Positions 1-6,911 of a DNA stretch of 15,136 bases are shown one piece after another. The DNA is from Rhodobacterales bacterium UBA7416 (GTDB lineage Bacteria > Pseudomonadota > Alphaproteobacteria > Rhodobacterales > Rhodobacteraceae). Location: contig DKMK01000125.1 in NCBI GenBank assembly GCA_002469545.1, forward strand, positions 8,669-23,804. The letters are read 5' to 3'. The position numbers and the translations under genes are program-made. The number at the start of each line of letters is the position of its first letter. Position 1 is the first letter of the stretch. The notes under the pieces are model-generated. The model was not told the DNA's origin, did not search any database, and worked only from the letters and a program-made list of their open reading frames with translations.

Positions 1-2
1 AT

Positions 3-65
3 GGGGGCGGTAAAACGGCTCATAAGGGCACCTTTGTTCGAATCTTGAAAGAGACGCTAAGCTAA
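3..65 (+). CDS. Possible 3' end of an upstream gene, partial
   Basis: Reading from base 3, a frame stays open to TAA at 63-65 and gives 20 residues that end in RILKETLS. Bases 1-60 are about 48% G+C, while 61-104 drop to about 27%. A change from coding-like to spacer-like composition just at this stop is the main support. The product is not recognised. A competing reading is the start of a - strand gene at 23 (ATG 23-21, first residues MSRFTAP), which has an AAAGG-like ribosome-binding site seven bases upstream. The window edge prevents a decision, so both remain possible. Confidence 0.3.
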   Translation, partial: GGGKTAHKGTFVRILKETLS

Positions 66-104
66 ACCTTTTACAAATTTAATTACAGTGTTAAATGCAT
101 ACCT

Positions 105-536
105 ATGAGCGGGAAATTACATATTATCAAACTTAGCGTTGGGTCCGAAAGCGTTGAGACGCTGGCTGATTTTCAAGAAATGCGCCGTGGCGACATGAAA
201 CGTGCGCATTCCCTGCATATCACCCGCATGTGGCCTAAACGTGAGGCAGAGTTGTTGGATGGTGGTTCAATTTATTGGGTTATCAAAGGGGCCATACAGG
301 CGCGCCAACGTTTTATTGGGTTCGATGAAATTATCGGCGAAGACGGTATTCGACGTTGTGGATTTATGATAGCGCCCGAACTTATTCGCACGACAAATGC
401 TTTGCGGCGTCCCTTTCAAGGGTGGCGGTATTTGAAGGATGAGGACGCGCCAGCCGATTTAGGTGAGATGCGCGAAAGCGATGATCTGCTGCCAGAAGAA
501 ATGCAGCAATCATTGGCTAAGTTGGGTGTATTTTAG
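105..536 (+). CDS. DUF1489 family protein of unknown function
   Basis: This 143-residue protein matches what I know of the DUF1489 (COG5458) family, which is almost confined to Alphaproteobacteria and has no established function. Family hallmarks seen are MWPKREAELLDGGSIYWVIKG (residues 42-62), the run IQARQRF just after it, and RRPFQGWRYLKDEDAP in the C-terminal third. The length is normal for the family. There is no signal peptide or membrane segment, so it should be cytosolic. The ATG at 105 was chosen because the family motif HIIKLSVG begins at residue 6. No good ribosome-binding site is visible before it. The A+T-rich stretch at 66-104 presumably holds its promoter, though no convincing -35/-10 pair was found. 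It converges on panC across the repeat region 537-601. Confidence 0.88.
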   Translation: MSGKLHIIKLSVGSESVETLADFQEMRRGDMKRAHSLHITRMWPKREAELLDGGSIYWVIKGAIQARQRFIGFDEIIGEDGIRRCGFMIAPELIRTTNALRRPFQGWRYLKDEDAPADLGEMRESDDLLPEEMQQSLAKLGVF

Positions 537-549
537 CGGTCAAATGACT

Positions 550-591
550 GTACACAACGCATGCACAACCCGTGCACAACTTGTACACCGA
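550..591. repeat. Four 11-bp tandem repeats in a convergent gap
   Basis: Units begin at 550, 561, 572 and 583, an exact 11-base period with consensus RTRCACAAC plus two variable bases; the last unit is diverged. The units contain small palindromes: TGTACA at 549-554 and 582-587, GCATGC at 559-564 and GTGCAC at 572-577. A larger dyad spans 572-588 (GTGCACAA, centre C580, TTGTACAC; seven of eight positions pair). TGCAC 562-566 can also pair with GTGCA 572-576. The array lies between the stop codons of the DUF1489 gene and panC, which face each other. It could be a protein-binding site phased to the DNA helix or a bidirectional transcription stop without a T-tract. This is inference. Confidence 0.55.
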
Positions 592-601
592 TGTTGAATT
601 C

Positions 602-1453
602 TTAGGAAACGGAGTGATTGTCAATCAATCGCGCACGGCCCAGATAGGCGGCGGCGAAGATACGGCATTCTTGGTCTTCGACACGGTCAATCAGTTCCAA
701 ATAATGCGCATCACGGCATTCAACGTAATCGATACGTTCGAACCCTGCATCCAAGATCGCTTGACCCGCCTTGGCGCATTCGTCGGTTGCTAATCCGCCC
801 GATGCGATATCGTATGCAGTCTTACGCAGTATCACATTGAATTGACGGGCCACTTCGATTTGAGCAGCGTCCAAGTATCCGTTGCGTGATGACAAGGCCA
901 AGCCAAAATCATCACGGACGGTTGGCACGCCCATGATTTTCGTCGGGATATCCAAATCGCGTGCCATGCGACGAATGACGGCCAATTGCTGCCAATCTTT
1001 TTCGCCGAAAAATGCCATGTCAGCACCCGCTTGGTTCAGCAGTTTTGACACGACTTGGGTAACGCCATCAAAATGGCCAGGGCGTGTCGCGCCGCACAGC
1101 ATATCCGTTAGGCCCGATACCTTGACTGTTGTTGCGAAACCGTCGGGGTACATTTCGGAAACGTTCGGAACGAATGCAGCGTTGCCGCCCGCGTCTGCGA
1201 TTATTTCACAGTCTGCTTTTTCAGTGCGGGGGTAGCTGTCTAAATCTTCGCCTGCGCCGAATTGGGTTGGGTTTACGAAAATCGTGGCGATCACGCGATC
1301 GCATTTTTTTGCCGCACGCGTGACCAGTTTTTGGTGACCCGAATGTAAGCCGCCCATTGTTGGGACCAGTCCGATGGTCAAACCATCCGCACGCCATGTG
1401 GCGACTTGTGTACGCATTTCGTCAACAGTGCGGAAGGTTAGGAAATCAGTCAT
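602..1453 (-). CDS. panC: Pantothenate synthetase
   Basis: Joins pantoate and beta-alanine using ATP, via a pantoyl-adenylate, to make pantothenate for coenzyme A; cytosolic. The 283-residue protein has a Rossmann nucleotidyltransferase fold with VPTMGGLHSGH (residues 30-40, the HxGH-type site H37/H40), FVNPTQF (59-65), GEKDWQQLAVIRRM (150-163) and ALSSRNGYL (186-194, the KMSKS equivalent). Length is normal for PanC. The ATG at 1453 is preferred over an upstream in-frame ATG at 1471 because it makes an ATGA overlap with the hisG stop codon and matches the family N-terminus. It is the last gene of a hisS-hisZ-hisG-panC unit and is probably translated by coupling to hisG. panB, its usual pathway partner, is not adjacent. 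Confidence 0.96.
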   Translation of the reverse strand: MTDFLTFRTVDEMRTQVATWRADGLTIGLVPTMGGLHSGHQKLVTRAAKKCDRVIATIFVNPTQFGAGEDLDSYPRTEKADCEIIADAGGNAAFVPNVSEMYPDGFATTVKVSGLTDMLCGATRPGHFDGVTQVVSKLLNQAGADMAFFGEKDWQQLAVIRRMARDLDIPTKIMGVPTVRDDFGLALSSRNGYLDAAQIEVARQFNVILRKTAYDIASGGLATDECAKAGQAILDAGFERIDYVECRDAHYLELIDRVEDQECRIFAAAYLGRARLIDNHSVS

Positions 1454-2154
1454 TCGATTAAGGTATCCCAACCCATTAATTTACATAGCGCCTGTGCGGT
1501 ATCATTCACCCCTGCCCAATCGGCAGATTTTGATGCGAAAACGCTGGCTTGTGATTTTAACAAAACACCGTCCGATAGAACCTTCAGGTGGTTTGCATCC
1601 AAAGTTGCACCGCTGGATGTGATGTCTGCGATGGCTTCGGCGGTGAGGTTGGCAACGGTGCCTTCTGTTGCGCCTTGGCTGTCGACCAGTTGGTAATCGG
1701 CGATGCCGAAATCCTGTAATCCCTTGCGCACAAGGTTGTGGTATTTGGTGGCGATCCGCAGACGGAAACCATGTTGCGCGCGAAACTGGGCCGCGACGGC
1801 GTCGAGATCGTGCAATGTGTCCACATCGACCCAGACGTTCGGTACGGCGATAATCAGGTCAGCAAAGCCGAAACCCATTTCGGCGACCGTTGTCACCTGT
1901 GTTTCATGCAGTGGTAATTTTTCATGGATCAGGTCAGTGCCTGTGACGCCCAAGTGAATGCGGCCTTTGGCCAATTCTTTGGGGATTTCACCTGCGGAGA
2001 GTAGGACCAGTTCGATGCCATCAACACCTGTTACCGCGCCTGTGTATTCACGATCTGATCCCGTGCGTTCCAGTTTCAGACCGCGGTGTTCGAACCATGC
2101 GAATGTGTCGTCTTGTAATCTGCCCTTGGATGGGACGCCTAATTTCAACATCAT
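1450..2154 (-). CDS. hisG: ATP phosphoribosyltransferase, short form
   Basis: Catalyses the first, feedback-controlled step of histidine synthesis: ATP plus PRPP gives phosphoribosyl-ATP. At 234 residues it is the short HisG type, which lacks the C-terminal ACT-like regulatory domain and depends on HisZ for activity and histidine sensing. Seen are GVPSKGRL (6-13), HLGVTGTDL (67-75) and the PRPP loop DITSSGATL (176-184). The gene starts with two ATG codons in a row (2154 and 2151). The hisZ stop TGA (2153-2151) overlaps the first of them as ATGA, so either codon may be used after reinitiation. Its own TGA overlaps the panC ATG. HisG and HisZ form a hetero-octamer in studied species, and the gene order here fits co-production of the subunits. 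Confidence 0.96.
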   Translation of the reverse strand: MMLKLGVPSKGRLQDDTFAWFEHRGLKLERTGSDREYTGAVTGVDGIELVLLSAGEIPKELAKGRIHLGVTGTDLIHEKLPLHETQVTTVAEMGFGFADLIIAVPNVWVDVDTLHDLDAVAAQFRAQHGFRLRIATKYHNLVRKGLQDFGIADYQLVDSQGATEGTVANLTAEAIADITSSGATLDANHLKVLSDGVLLKSQASVFASKSADWAGVNDTAQALCKLMGWDTLIE

Positions 2155-3236
2155 GCGGTTCCCCCAATCAATGCATCTGGGCGGATCACGCCACCAACGG
2201 CGGGGATTTCGCGTCCCGTACCCAACACGGCGGTCATCGCATCGTAACGCCCGCCGCTGGCGACGACTGTGTCGCCATCAGAAAAGCCAAAGACGAAACC
2301 GTCGTAATATTCCATGCTGGTCAGGCCATAGCGGCCTTTGAATGCTAGATCGTTCACATCGATGCCGCGTTGGTCAAGTGCATCAAGGCGACGTGCAAAA
2401 ACCGATACAGCCTTGGCCATTGTTGGCAATACACCCTGTAATTCCTGAAGCGCGTGTAATGCTTTGGCGCACGTGGTGTCCAAATCCAAGATTGCGTTTA
2501 CAACGGCTACTTCGTCGGCGGAAATAGGGTCGGTATTTGTGTCATCTTGTAAGCCGTTTAGGCGTGTCGATATTTCAGCCCCGCTGCGCAGGCCGATGAA
2601 TTTACCCGCTTTATCGATCATCAAATCCGCACCGTCTGAATTAAGTTGGGCCAGTAATGCGTCGCGTTGATCCGTTTGCGTGTCTGTCGCGAATTTCGTC
2701 AGGAGGTTTTGAAAACGTGTTGGGCGCCACAGGTGACGCATCAATGCCGCACGGCGCCGATCGGATGTTTTCAGTGCTTTGACCGCGGATTGAAGCAGGC
2801 CAACGTCGCCCGTTGTGACCGTCAGGTGTTTGGGCAAGATTTCGGTGAAAAGTGCGAAAACTTCGGCGTCGCTGGCAGCGGGGTTTGTGCGGTCGAACAG
2901 CTCGAACCCGACCTGTACGAATTCAGTGGCGCGTGTTGATCCCGCATCCTGCATTCGCCAAACGGGGCCGTTGTATGTATAGCGTGCTGGCTCTGCGCCC
3001 TCGCTCATGTGGCGTTCAACGATGGGGACTGTGAAATCGGGGCGCATCATGCGTTCGCCCATCACGGGGTCGTTGGTAACATAAGCACGTGCGCGGATGT
3101 CTTCGCCGTAGAGATCAAGCAGGGTTTCTGCGGGCAGTAAACTGTCTGCTTCAATGCGTAATGCGCCGGCGGTAATGAACGTTTGTTCTAGTCGGTTTGC
3201 TTCGGCGCGCACGGCGGCACGGCGTTCGTTTTGCAT
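2151..3236 (-). CDS. hisZ: ATP phosphoribosyltransferase regulatory subunit
   Basis: A paralog of histidyl-tRNA synthetase that activates short HisG and takes part in histidine feedback; it does not charge tRNA. The 361 residues cover the class II catalytic fold only: motif 2-like PVWRMQDAGS (91-100), YYDGFVF (310-316) and motif 3-like SGGRYDAMTAVLG (327-339). It lacks the anticodon-binding domain present in the neighbouring HisS. The catalytic arginine of HisRS (R302 of HisS, in VVRGLGYY) aligns with Thr306 here (GLTSMEYY), which fits loss of synthetase chemistry. The ATG at 3236 was chosen because it shares one base with the hisS stop (TAATG); the open frame continues to 3329, but that part lies inside hisS. 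Confidence 0.95.
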   Translation of the reverse strand: MQNERRAAVRAEANRLEQTFITAGALRIEADSLLPAETLLDLYGEDIRARAYVTNDPVMGERMMRPDFTVPIVERHMSEGAEPARYTYNGPVWRMQDAGSTRATEFVQVGFELFDRTNPAASDAEVFALFTEILPKHLTVTTGDVGLLQSAVKALKTSDRRRAALMRHLWRPTRFQNLLTKFATDTQTDQRDALLAQLNSDGADLMIDKAGKFIGLRSGAEISTRLNGLQDDTNTDPISADEVAVVNAILDLDTTCAKALHALQELQGVLPTMAKAVSVFARRLDALDQRGIDVNDLAFKGRYGLTSMEYYDGFVFGFSDGDTVVASGGRYDAMTAVLGTGREIPAVGGVIRPDALIGGTA

Positions 3237-4726
3237 TATTTCAACCCTTCGGCGCGGGCGATCATTTTGCGCACTTCGGCCACCAAATCGGAACGTTTGA
3301 TTTCCATTTGTGCGGGCTGTTTTTTCCATTCTTCGGCGGTTTCGATTTCGGCAGATAGGCGTGCGCCCAAGGCGAGATCTTTGATCTGAACGACGCCGTT
3401 TGCTTTTTCATCGCCGCCTTCGATTACGGCAACGGGGCTGTTGCGTTTGTCGGCGTATTTCAACTGGTTGCCGAAGTTTTTCGGGTTGCCCATATACATT
3501 TCAGCGCGGATACCTGCGTTGCGCAATTCTGTGACCATGGTTTGATAATCGCTCATGCGATCGCGATCCATTACGGTGACAACAACGGGGCCGTTGGCGA
3601 TTTCATCCATACGGCCCTTTTCGCGCAGTGCGGCCAACAGGCGATCAACGCCGATGGAAACACCAGTTGCGGGGACCTCTTGGCCAGTGAAGCGTTTGAC
3701 CAGATCGTCGTAGCGACCACCGCCAGCAACGGAGCCGAATTGGCGTTTGCGCCCTTTGGCGTCGAGGATTTCGAAGGTTAGTTCAGCCTCGAATACTGGA
3801 CCCGTATAGTAGCCCAAGCCGCGCACGACCGATGGGTCGATTTCAACGCGGTCTGATCCGTAGCCGCCAGCGGCCATCAGTTCACCGATGGTTTCAAGTT
3901 CCGAGATGCCAGCCAGCCCGATGTCAGATCCGCCAACTGCGTTGCGCAAATTGGCAATCGTTGCGGATGCATCTGCGCCTTTGGAGGTGAGGAACGCCAA
4001 TACGGGTGCCGCCTGCATTTCTGTCAAACCGACGCCATCGATATAAGCGCCTGATGCGTCCAAGCGACCCTTGCCCAATAATTCGGTAACGCCGGCGATG
4101 CCGACTTTGTCGAACTTGTCGATTGTGCGCAGAACGTCTGCTTGTTGTGCGGCGTCTGAAACGCCTGTTGTTTCCAAGACGCCGTTCAAAACTTTGCGGT
4201 TATTCACACGTACCAGATAGTCGCCGCGCGGGATGCCCACGGATTCGAGTGTATCTGATAGCATGGAACAGATTTCAGCATCTGCCGCCACCGATGGTGC
4301 GCCGACTGTATCTGCGTCGCATTGATAGAATTGACGGTAACGTCCCGGCCCTGGCTTTTCGTTACGCCAAACTGGGCCCATTGCGTAACGGCGATATGGG
4401 CTGGGTAGATCGTTGCGGAATTGCGCATAAACGCGCGCCAATGGGGCAGTTAGATCGTAACGCAGCGCCATCCATGCATCATCTTCGTCTTGCCATGCGA
4501 ACACGCCTTCGTTTGGGCGATCAACGTCTGGCAGGAATTTCCCCAATGCTTCCACGGTTTCAACAGCAGGGCTTTCGAGTGCGTCAAAACCATAGCGATG
4601 ATAGACCTCGGTGATCTGTGACAGCATCGCGTTGCGCTGTGCCACATCCGTGCCGAAATAATCGCGAAATCCTTTTGGCGGCAAAGCCTTGGGGCGCATT
4701 GGTTTTTTGTTTTTATCTTTAGCCAT
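3236..4726 (-). CDS. hisS: Histidyl-tRNA synthetase
   Basis: Class II synthetase that attaches histidine to tRNA-His. The 496 residues carry YDLTAPLARVY (90-100), motif 2 VWRNEKPGPGRYRQF (119-133), the histidine-binding VVRGLGYYTGPVFE (300-313, catalytic-type R302), GSVAGGGRYDDL (331-342), motif 3 GVSIGVDRL (355-363) and a C-terminal anticodon-binding domain at about 380-455. The RNEKPGPGR form of motif 2, rather than the gammaproteobacterial RHERPQKGR, is typical of the derived alphaproteobacterial HisRS, associated with a tRNA-His lacking the usual G-1 rule. The ATG at 4726 follows AGGA with a nine-base spacer and begins the family sequence. The frame runs further upstream but only antisense to slyX. 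It leads the operon with hisZ, hisG and panC. Confidence 0.97.
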   Translation of the reverse strand: MAKDKNKKPMRPKALPPKGFRDYFGTDVAQRNAMLSQITEVYHRYGFDALESPAVETVEALGKFLPDVDRPNEGVFAWQDEDDAWMALRYDLTAPLARVYAQFRNDLPSPYRRYAMGPVWRNEKPGPGRYRQFYQCDADTVGAPSVAADAEICSMLSDTLESVGIPRGDYLVRVNNRKVLNGVLETTGVSDAAQQADVLRTIDKFDKVGIAGVTELLGKGRLDASGAYIDGVGLTEMQAAPVLAFLTSKGADASATIANLRNAVGGSDIGLAGISELETIGELMAAGGYGSDRVEIDPSVVRGLGYYTGPVFEAELTFEILDAKGRKRQFGSVAGGGRYDDLVKRFTGQEVPATGVSIGVDRLLAALREKGRMDEIANGPVVVTVMDRDRMSDYQTMVTELRNAGIRAEMYMGNPKNFGNQLKYADKRNSPVAVIEGGDEKANGVVQIKDLALGARLSAEIETAEEWKKQPAQMEIKRSDLVAEVRKMIARAEGLK

Positions 4727-4727
4727 G

Positions 4728-4768
4728 GTGCAAAATCCTATTCTTGGCCCACCTGTAACGGATTGCAC
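4728..4768 (-). promoter_or_regulatory. Candidate hairpin covering the hisS ribosome-binding site
   Basis: On the - strand, GTGCAATCC (4768-4760) can pair with GGATTTTGCAC (4738-4728). This gives six pairs, a two-base bulge and three more pairs around a 21-base loop. The 3' arm includes the AGGA that serves hisS and ends two bases before the ATG, so the closed form would hide the ribosome-binding site. A second stem, GGCAAG 4776-4781 with CTTGCC 4787-4792 and a five-base loop, lies upstream. Whether the leader RNA extends far enough is unknown. The same sequence could act as a DNA operator. Confidence 0.3.
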
Positions 4769-4787
4769 ATTCTGGGGCAAGCGAGCC

Positions 4788-4816
4788 TTGCCAACATTGG
4801 CGCATCGGCGTATCAA
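4788..4816 (+). promoter_or_regulatory. Candidate slyX promoter, possibly giving a leaderless mRNA
   Basis: TTGCCA (4788-4793, five of six to TTGACA) and TATCAA (4811-4816, four of six to TATAAT) are exactly 17 bases apart. A start about seven bases after the -10 box falls at 4823, the A of the slyX ATG, and no ribosome-binding site precedes that ATG. The -35 box overlaps one arm of the 4776-4792 stem. Confidence 0.35.
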
Positions 4817-4822
4817 AAATGC

Positions 4823-5035
4823 ATGGAACAAAATGAACGTATGATCGATCTGGAAATCAAACTGACAGAGGCGTTGCGTCTGGCAGAAGAATTGTCCGAT
4901 GTTGTGGCCGAACAGGCCAACCGTCTGGAAGTTGCCGAACGTCGCATTCAAATGCTGATGGAACGCGCCGCATCTGACGAAGCAAATTCAAGTAACGGCA
5001 TGACAATGAACGATGCCCCACCCCCACACTGGTAA
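4823..5035 (+). CDS. slyX: SlyX family coiled-coil protein
   Basis: A 70-residue cytosolic protein whose first 45 residues form a heptad-like, Glu/Leu-rich helix (LTEALRLAEELSDVV and following), ending in the family's typical DAPPPHW tail. SlyX is widespread in Proteobacteria, is predicted to form a coiled coil, and has no settled biochemical role. The ATG at 4823 (MEQNERMIDLE) was chosen over an in-frame upstream ATG at 4763 because SlyX proteins begin just before the helix and the extra 20 residues are not family-like. It is divergent from hisS with a 96-base gap, and only four bases separate its stop from the next gene, so the two are co-transcribed. Confidence 0.85.
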   Translation: MEQNERMIDLEIKLTEALRLAEELSDVVAEQANRLEVAERRIQMLMERAASDEANSSNGMTMNDAPPPHW

Positions 5036-5039
5036 AAAC

Positions 5040-5612
5040 ATGACACAAGACATTAGCCGCTTTCCCATTCCCGAAATTGACAGCCTGCCCGATGATATCC
5101 GTGATCGGATTTTAGGCGTACAGGAAAAGGCAGGATTTGTGCCGAATGTGTTTTTGACATTTGCACATCGCCCCGCAGAATTTCGTGCGTTTTTCGCGTA
5201 CCACGATGCGTTGATGGACAAGGAAAGTGGATTATCACAAGCGGATCGCGAGATGATTATCGTGGCCACATCCAATGTGAATGGATGTCTGTATTGCGTG
5301 ATCGCGCATGGTGCGGTTTTGCGTATTCGCGCCAAGAATGCGTTGATCGCGGATCAAGTCGCGGTGAATTATCGCAAGGCAGATATCACGCCACGCCAAA
5401 AGGCGATGTTGGATTTCGCGATGAAGGTTTGCACGGATTCAGCCACGGTTTGCCAAGATGATTATGACACGCTGGCCACACATGGGTTCAGCGAAGAAGA
5501 TGTTTGGGATATCGGTGCCATCACTGCGTTTTTCGGCCTGTCCAACCGTATGGTCAACGTCACGGGCATGCGCCCGAACGATGAATTCTTTGCAATGGCA
5601 CGTGATATTTAG
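5040..5612 (+). CDS. AhpD-like / carboxymuconolactone decarboxylase family peroxidase-related protein
   Basis: A 190-residue alpha-helical protein of the AhpD/CMD superfamily, closest to the group annotated as uncharacterised peroxidase-related enzymes. The redox core is NGCLYCVIAHG: C83 and C86 form the CxxC pair and H90 the following histidine, with E71 in SQADREMIIVATS matching the AhpD proton-relay glutamate. The C-terminal part (FFGLSNRMVNVTGMRPN, 164-180) is the family's second helical half. In AhpD these residues reduce peroxides or a partner thiol protein; here the substrate is unknown. The ATG at 5040 was chosen over 5013 because the earlier start lies inside slyX and is not family-like. 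Its TAG overlaps the stop codon of the convergent OsmC fusion, which is also a predicted thiol peroxidase. Confidence 0.85.
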   Translation: MTQDISRFPIPEIDSLPDDIRDRILGVQEKAGFVPNVFLTFAHRPAEFRAFFAYHDALMDKESGLSQADREMIIVATSNVNGCLYCVIAHGAVLRIRAKNALIADQVAVNYRKADITPRQKAMLDFAMKVCTDSATVCQDDYDTLATHGFSEEDVWDIGAITAFFGLSNRMVNVTGMRPNDEFFAMARDI

Positions 5613-6826
5613 GCCAATTTCGTCTGTATGTTAATTTCGGATTCCAGTGTTTTATGCACCGGACATTTATCCGCGATTTCCAACAGGCGTGCGCGTTGAT
5701 CTGCGTCCAGATCACCCGTTAGGGTGATTGATCGCACAAACTGATCCACCTTGCCTGTTTTGGTTTCGCAATCATCACATGTTTCCGCGTGGATTTTATC
5801 ATGGGTCACATCCACGGCCACATTTTCCAACGGCCATTTTTTGCGGTTTGCATACATGCGGATTGTCATCGATGTACAGGCGGCAAGACCCGCCGACAGG
5901 AACCCAAACGGCGTTAAGCCAAGATTGGTACCGCCATAGGCAATTGGTTCGTCCGCCAAAACGTGGTGATGCGGGCCTGCGTTGATATCTTGGAGGAAGC
6001 CATCGGGGGACACCTCGGTTGAGCGCACGATGCCTTCGGGGGCGGATGGGGTTGGTTTTTGGTCTGGCAGATCAAGGTATCGATCCGACCATGCGGCGAT
6101 GACATCGGCGGCGTATTCGCCATCAGCTGGGTTCGATAACAGATGATCGGCGTTGTCCAAGGTGACGAAGCTTTTGGGGTGTTTGGCGGCTGTGAAAATT
6201 TGTGCGGCACTTTCGATCCCGACGGTGTCATCAATGGGGGAATGTAATACCAACAACGCGCGTTTCAGGTTACCGATGCAGGCGTCCAAGCTTTGGGCAT
6301 TTACGTCGTCAACGAAGCTTTGACGGATTGTGAATGGACGGCCTGCAAGATCGACCTGCGCTGCGCCTTTGTCGGCGATTTCATTCAATGCGTGGCCGAA
6401 ATTATGGGTCACATGTGATGGGTCTGCGGGTGCGCCGATGGTTGTGATCGCCTTGACCGAAGGTATATCTTTGGCGGCGCGCAGAACGGCGGCCCCGCCC
6501 AGTGAATGCCCGATCAACAAGGATGGTGGCTGCATATTGTCGGTAAGGTATTGCCCCGCCAAGATCAGATCGGCGACGTTGGTTGAAAAGTTCGTATTGG
6601 CGAAATCGCCCATGGATTTTCCAAGGCCAGTGAAATCGAAACGCAACACAGCGATGCCCATGGCGGCAAGGCGTTGGGATATGCGGCGGGCGGCAGGGAT
6701 ATCCTTGGAACAGGTGAAACAATGGGCGAAGATGGCGGTGGCGTTTACGGTGCCTGTTGGCATGTCGATAATGGCGGCCAACTTGTCGCCTGAGTGGCCT
6801 GTGAAGGTGATTTTTTGTGATGGCAT
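5609..6826 (-). CDS. Bifunctional alpha/beta hydrolase - OsmC family protein
   Basis: This 405-residue fusion has an alpha/beta hydrolase at about 1-255 and an OsmC domain at about 265-405. The hydrolase shows GHSLGG (106-111, nucleophile S108), SPIDD (196-200, likely acid) and NADHLL (225-230, base H228). The OsmC domain has its two redox cysteines in LAACTSM (C317) and DKCPVH (C388), as in Ohr/OsmC peroxidases that reduce organic hydroperoxides. An extra CDDC (350-353) is also present. The fusion is common in Proteobacteria, perhaps hydrolysing esters and clearing peroxides, but substrates are not established. The ATG at 6826 follows AGGAG with a seven-base spacer; the open frame to 6964 lacks family sequence. 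It is the last of a run of - strand genes. Confidence 0.92.
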   Translation of the reverse strand: MPSQKITFTGHSGDKLAAIIDMPTGTVNATAIFAHCFTCSKDIPAARRISQRLAAMGIAVLRFDFTGLGKSMGDFANTNFSTNVADLILAGQYLTDNMQPPSLLIGHSLGGAAVLRAAKDIPSVKAITTIGAPADPSHVTHNFGHALNEIADKGAAQVDLAGRPFTIRQSFVDDVNAQSLDACIGNLKRALLVLHSPIDDTVGIESAAQIFTAAKHPKSFVTLDNADHLLSNPADGEYAADVIAAWSDRYLDLPDQKPTPSAPEGIVRSTEVSPDGFLQDINAGPHHHVLADEPIAYGGTNLGLTPFGFLSAGLAACTSMTIRMYANRKKWPLENVAVDVTHDKIHAETCDDCETKTGKVDQFVRSITLTGDLDADQRARLLEIADKCPVHKTLESEINIQTKLA

Positions 6827-6848
6827 GGGATGCTCCTGTTTGGAGGGT

Positions 6849-6877
6849 ATGACATCAGATGGGGTGGTGATTGGCAA
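6849..6877 (-). promoter_or_regulatory. Candidate promoter for the hydrolase-OsmC gene
   Basis: On the - strand, TTGCCA (6877-6872, five of six to TTGACA) and TGTCAT (6854-6849, four of six to TATAAT) are 17 bases apart inside the 85-base gap after the second membrane-protein gene. A start near 6842 would leave a short leader holding the AGGAG site. The hydrolase gene could therefore be expressed apart from the dnaE run. No OxyR- or OhrR-like operator was recognised. Confidence 0.3.
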
Positions 6878-6911
6878 AGGGTTTTCGGGGATGTAGCGGA
6901 GATGTGATGGG

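Noticed and set aside
79..94. CtrA-like site upstream of the DUF1489 gene
   Set aside because: The two TTAA halves are eight bases apart; the CtrA consensus needs seven.
550..591. CRISPR-like array
   Set aside because: The units are 11 bases with no unique spacers between them.
1454..1471. Upstream panC start
   Set aside because: It adds six residues not typical of PanC and loses the ATGA junction with hisG.
4727..4951. N-terminal extension of HisS
   Set aside because: The open frame continues antisense to slyX, lacks HisRS similarity, and the ATG at 4726 has a ribosome-binding site and the family start.
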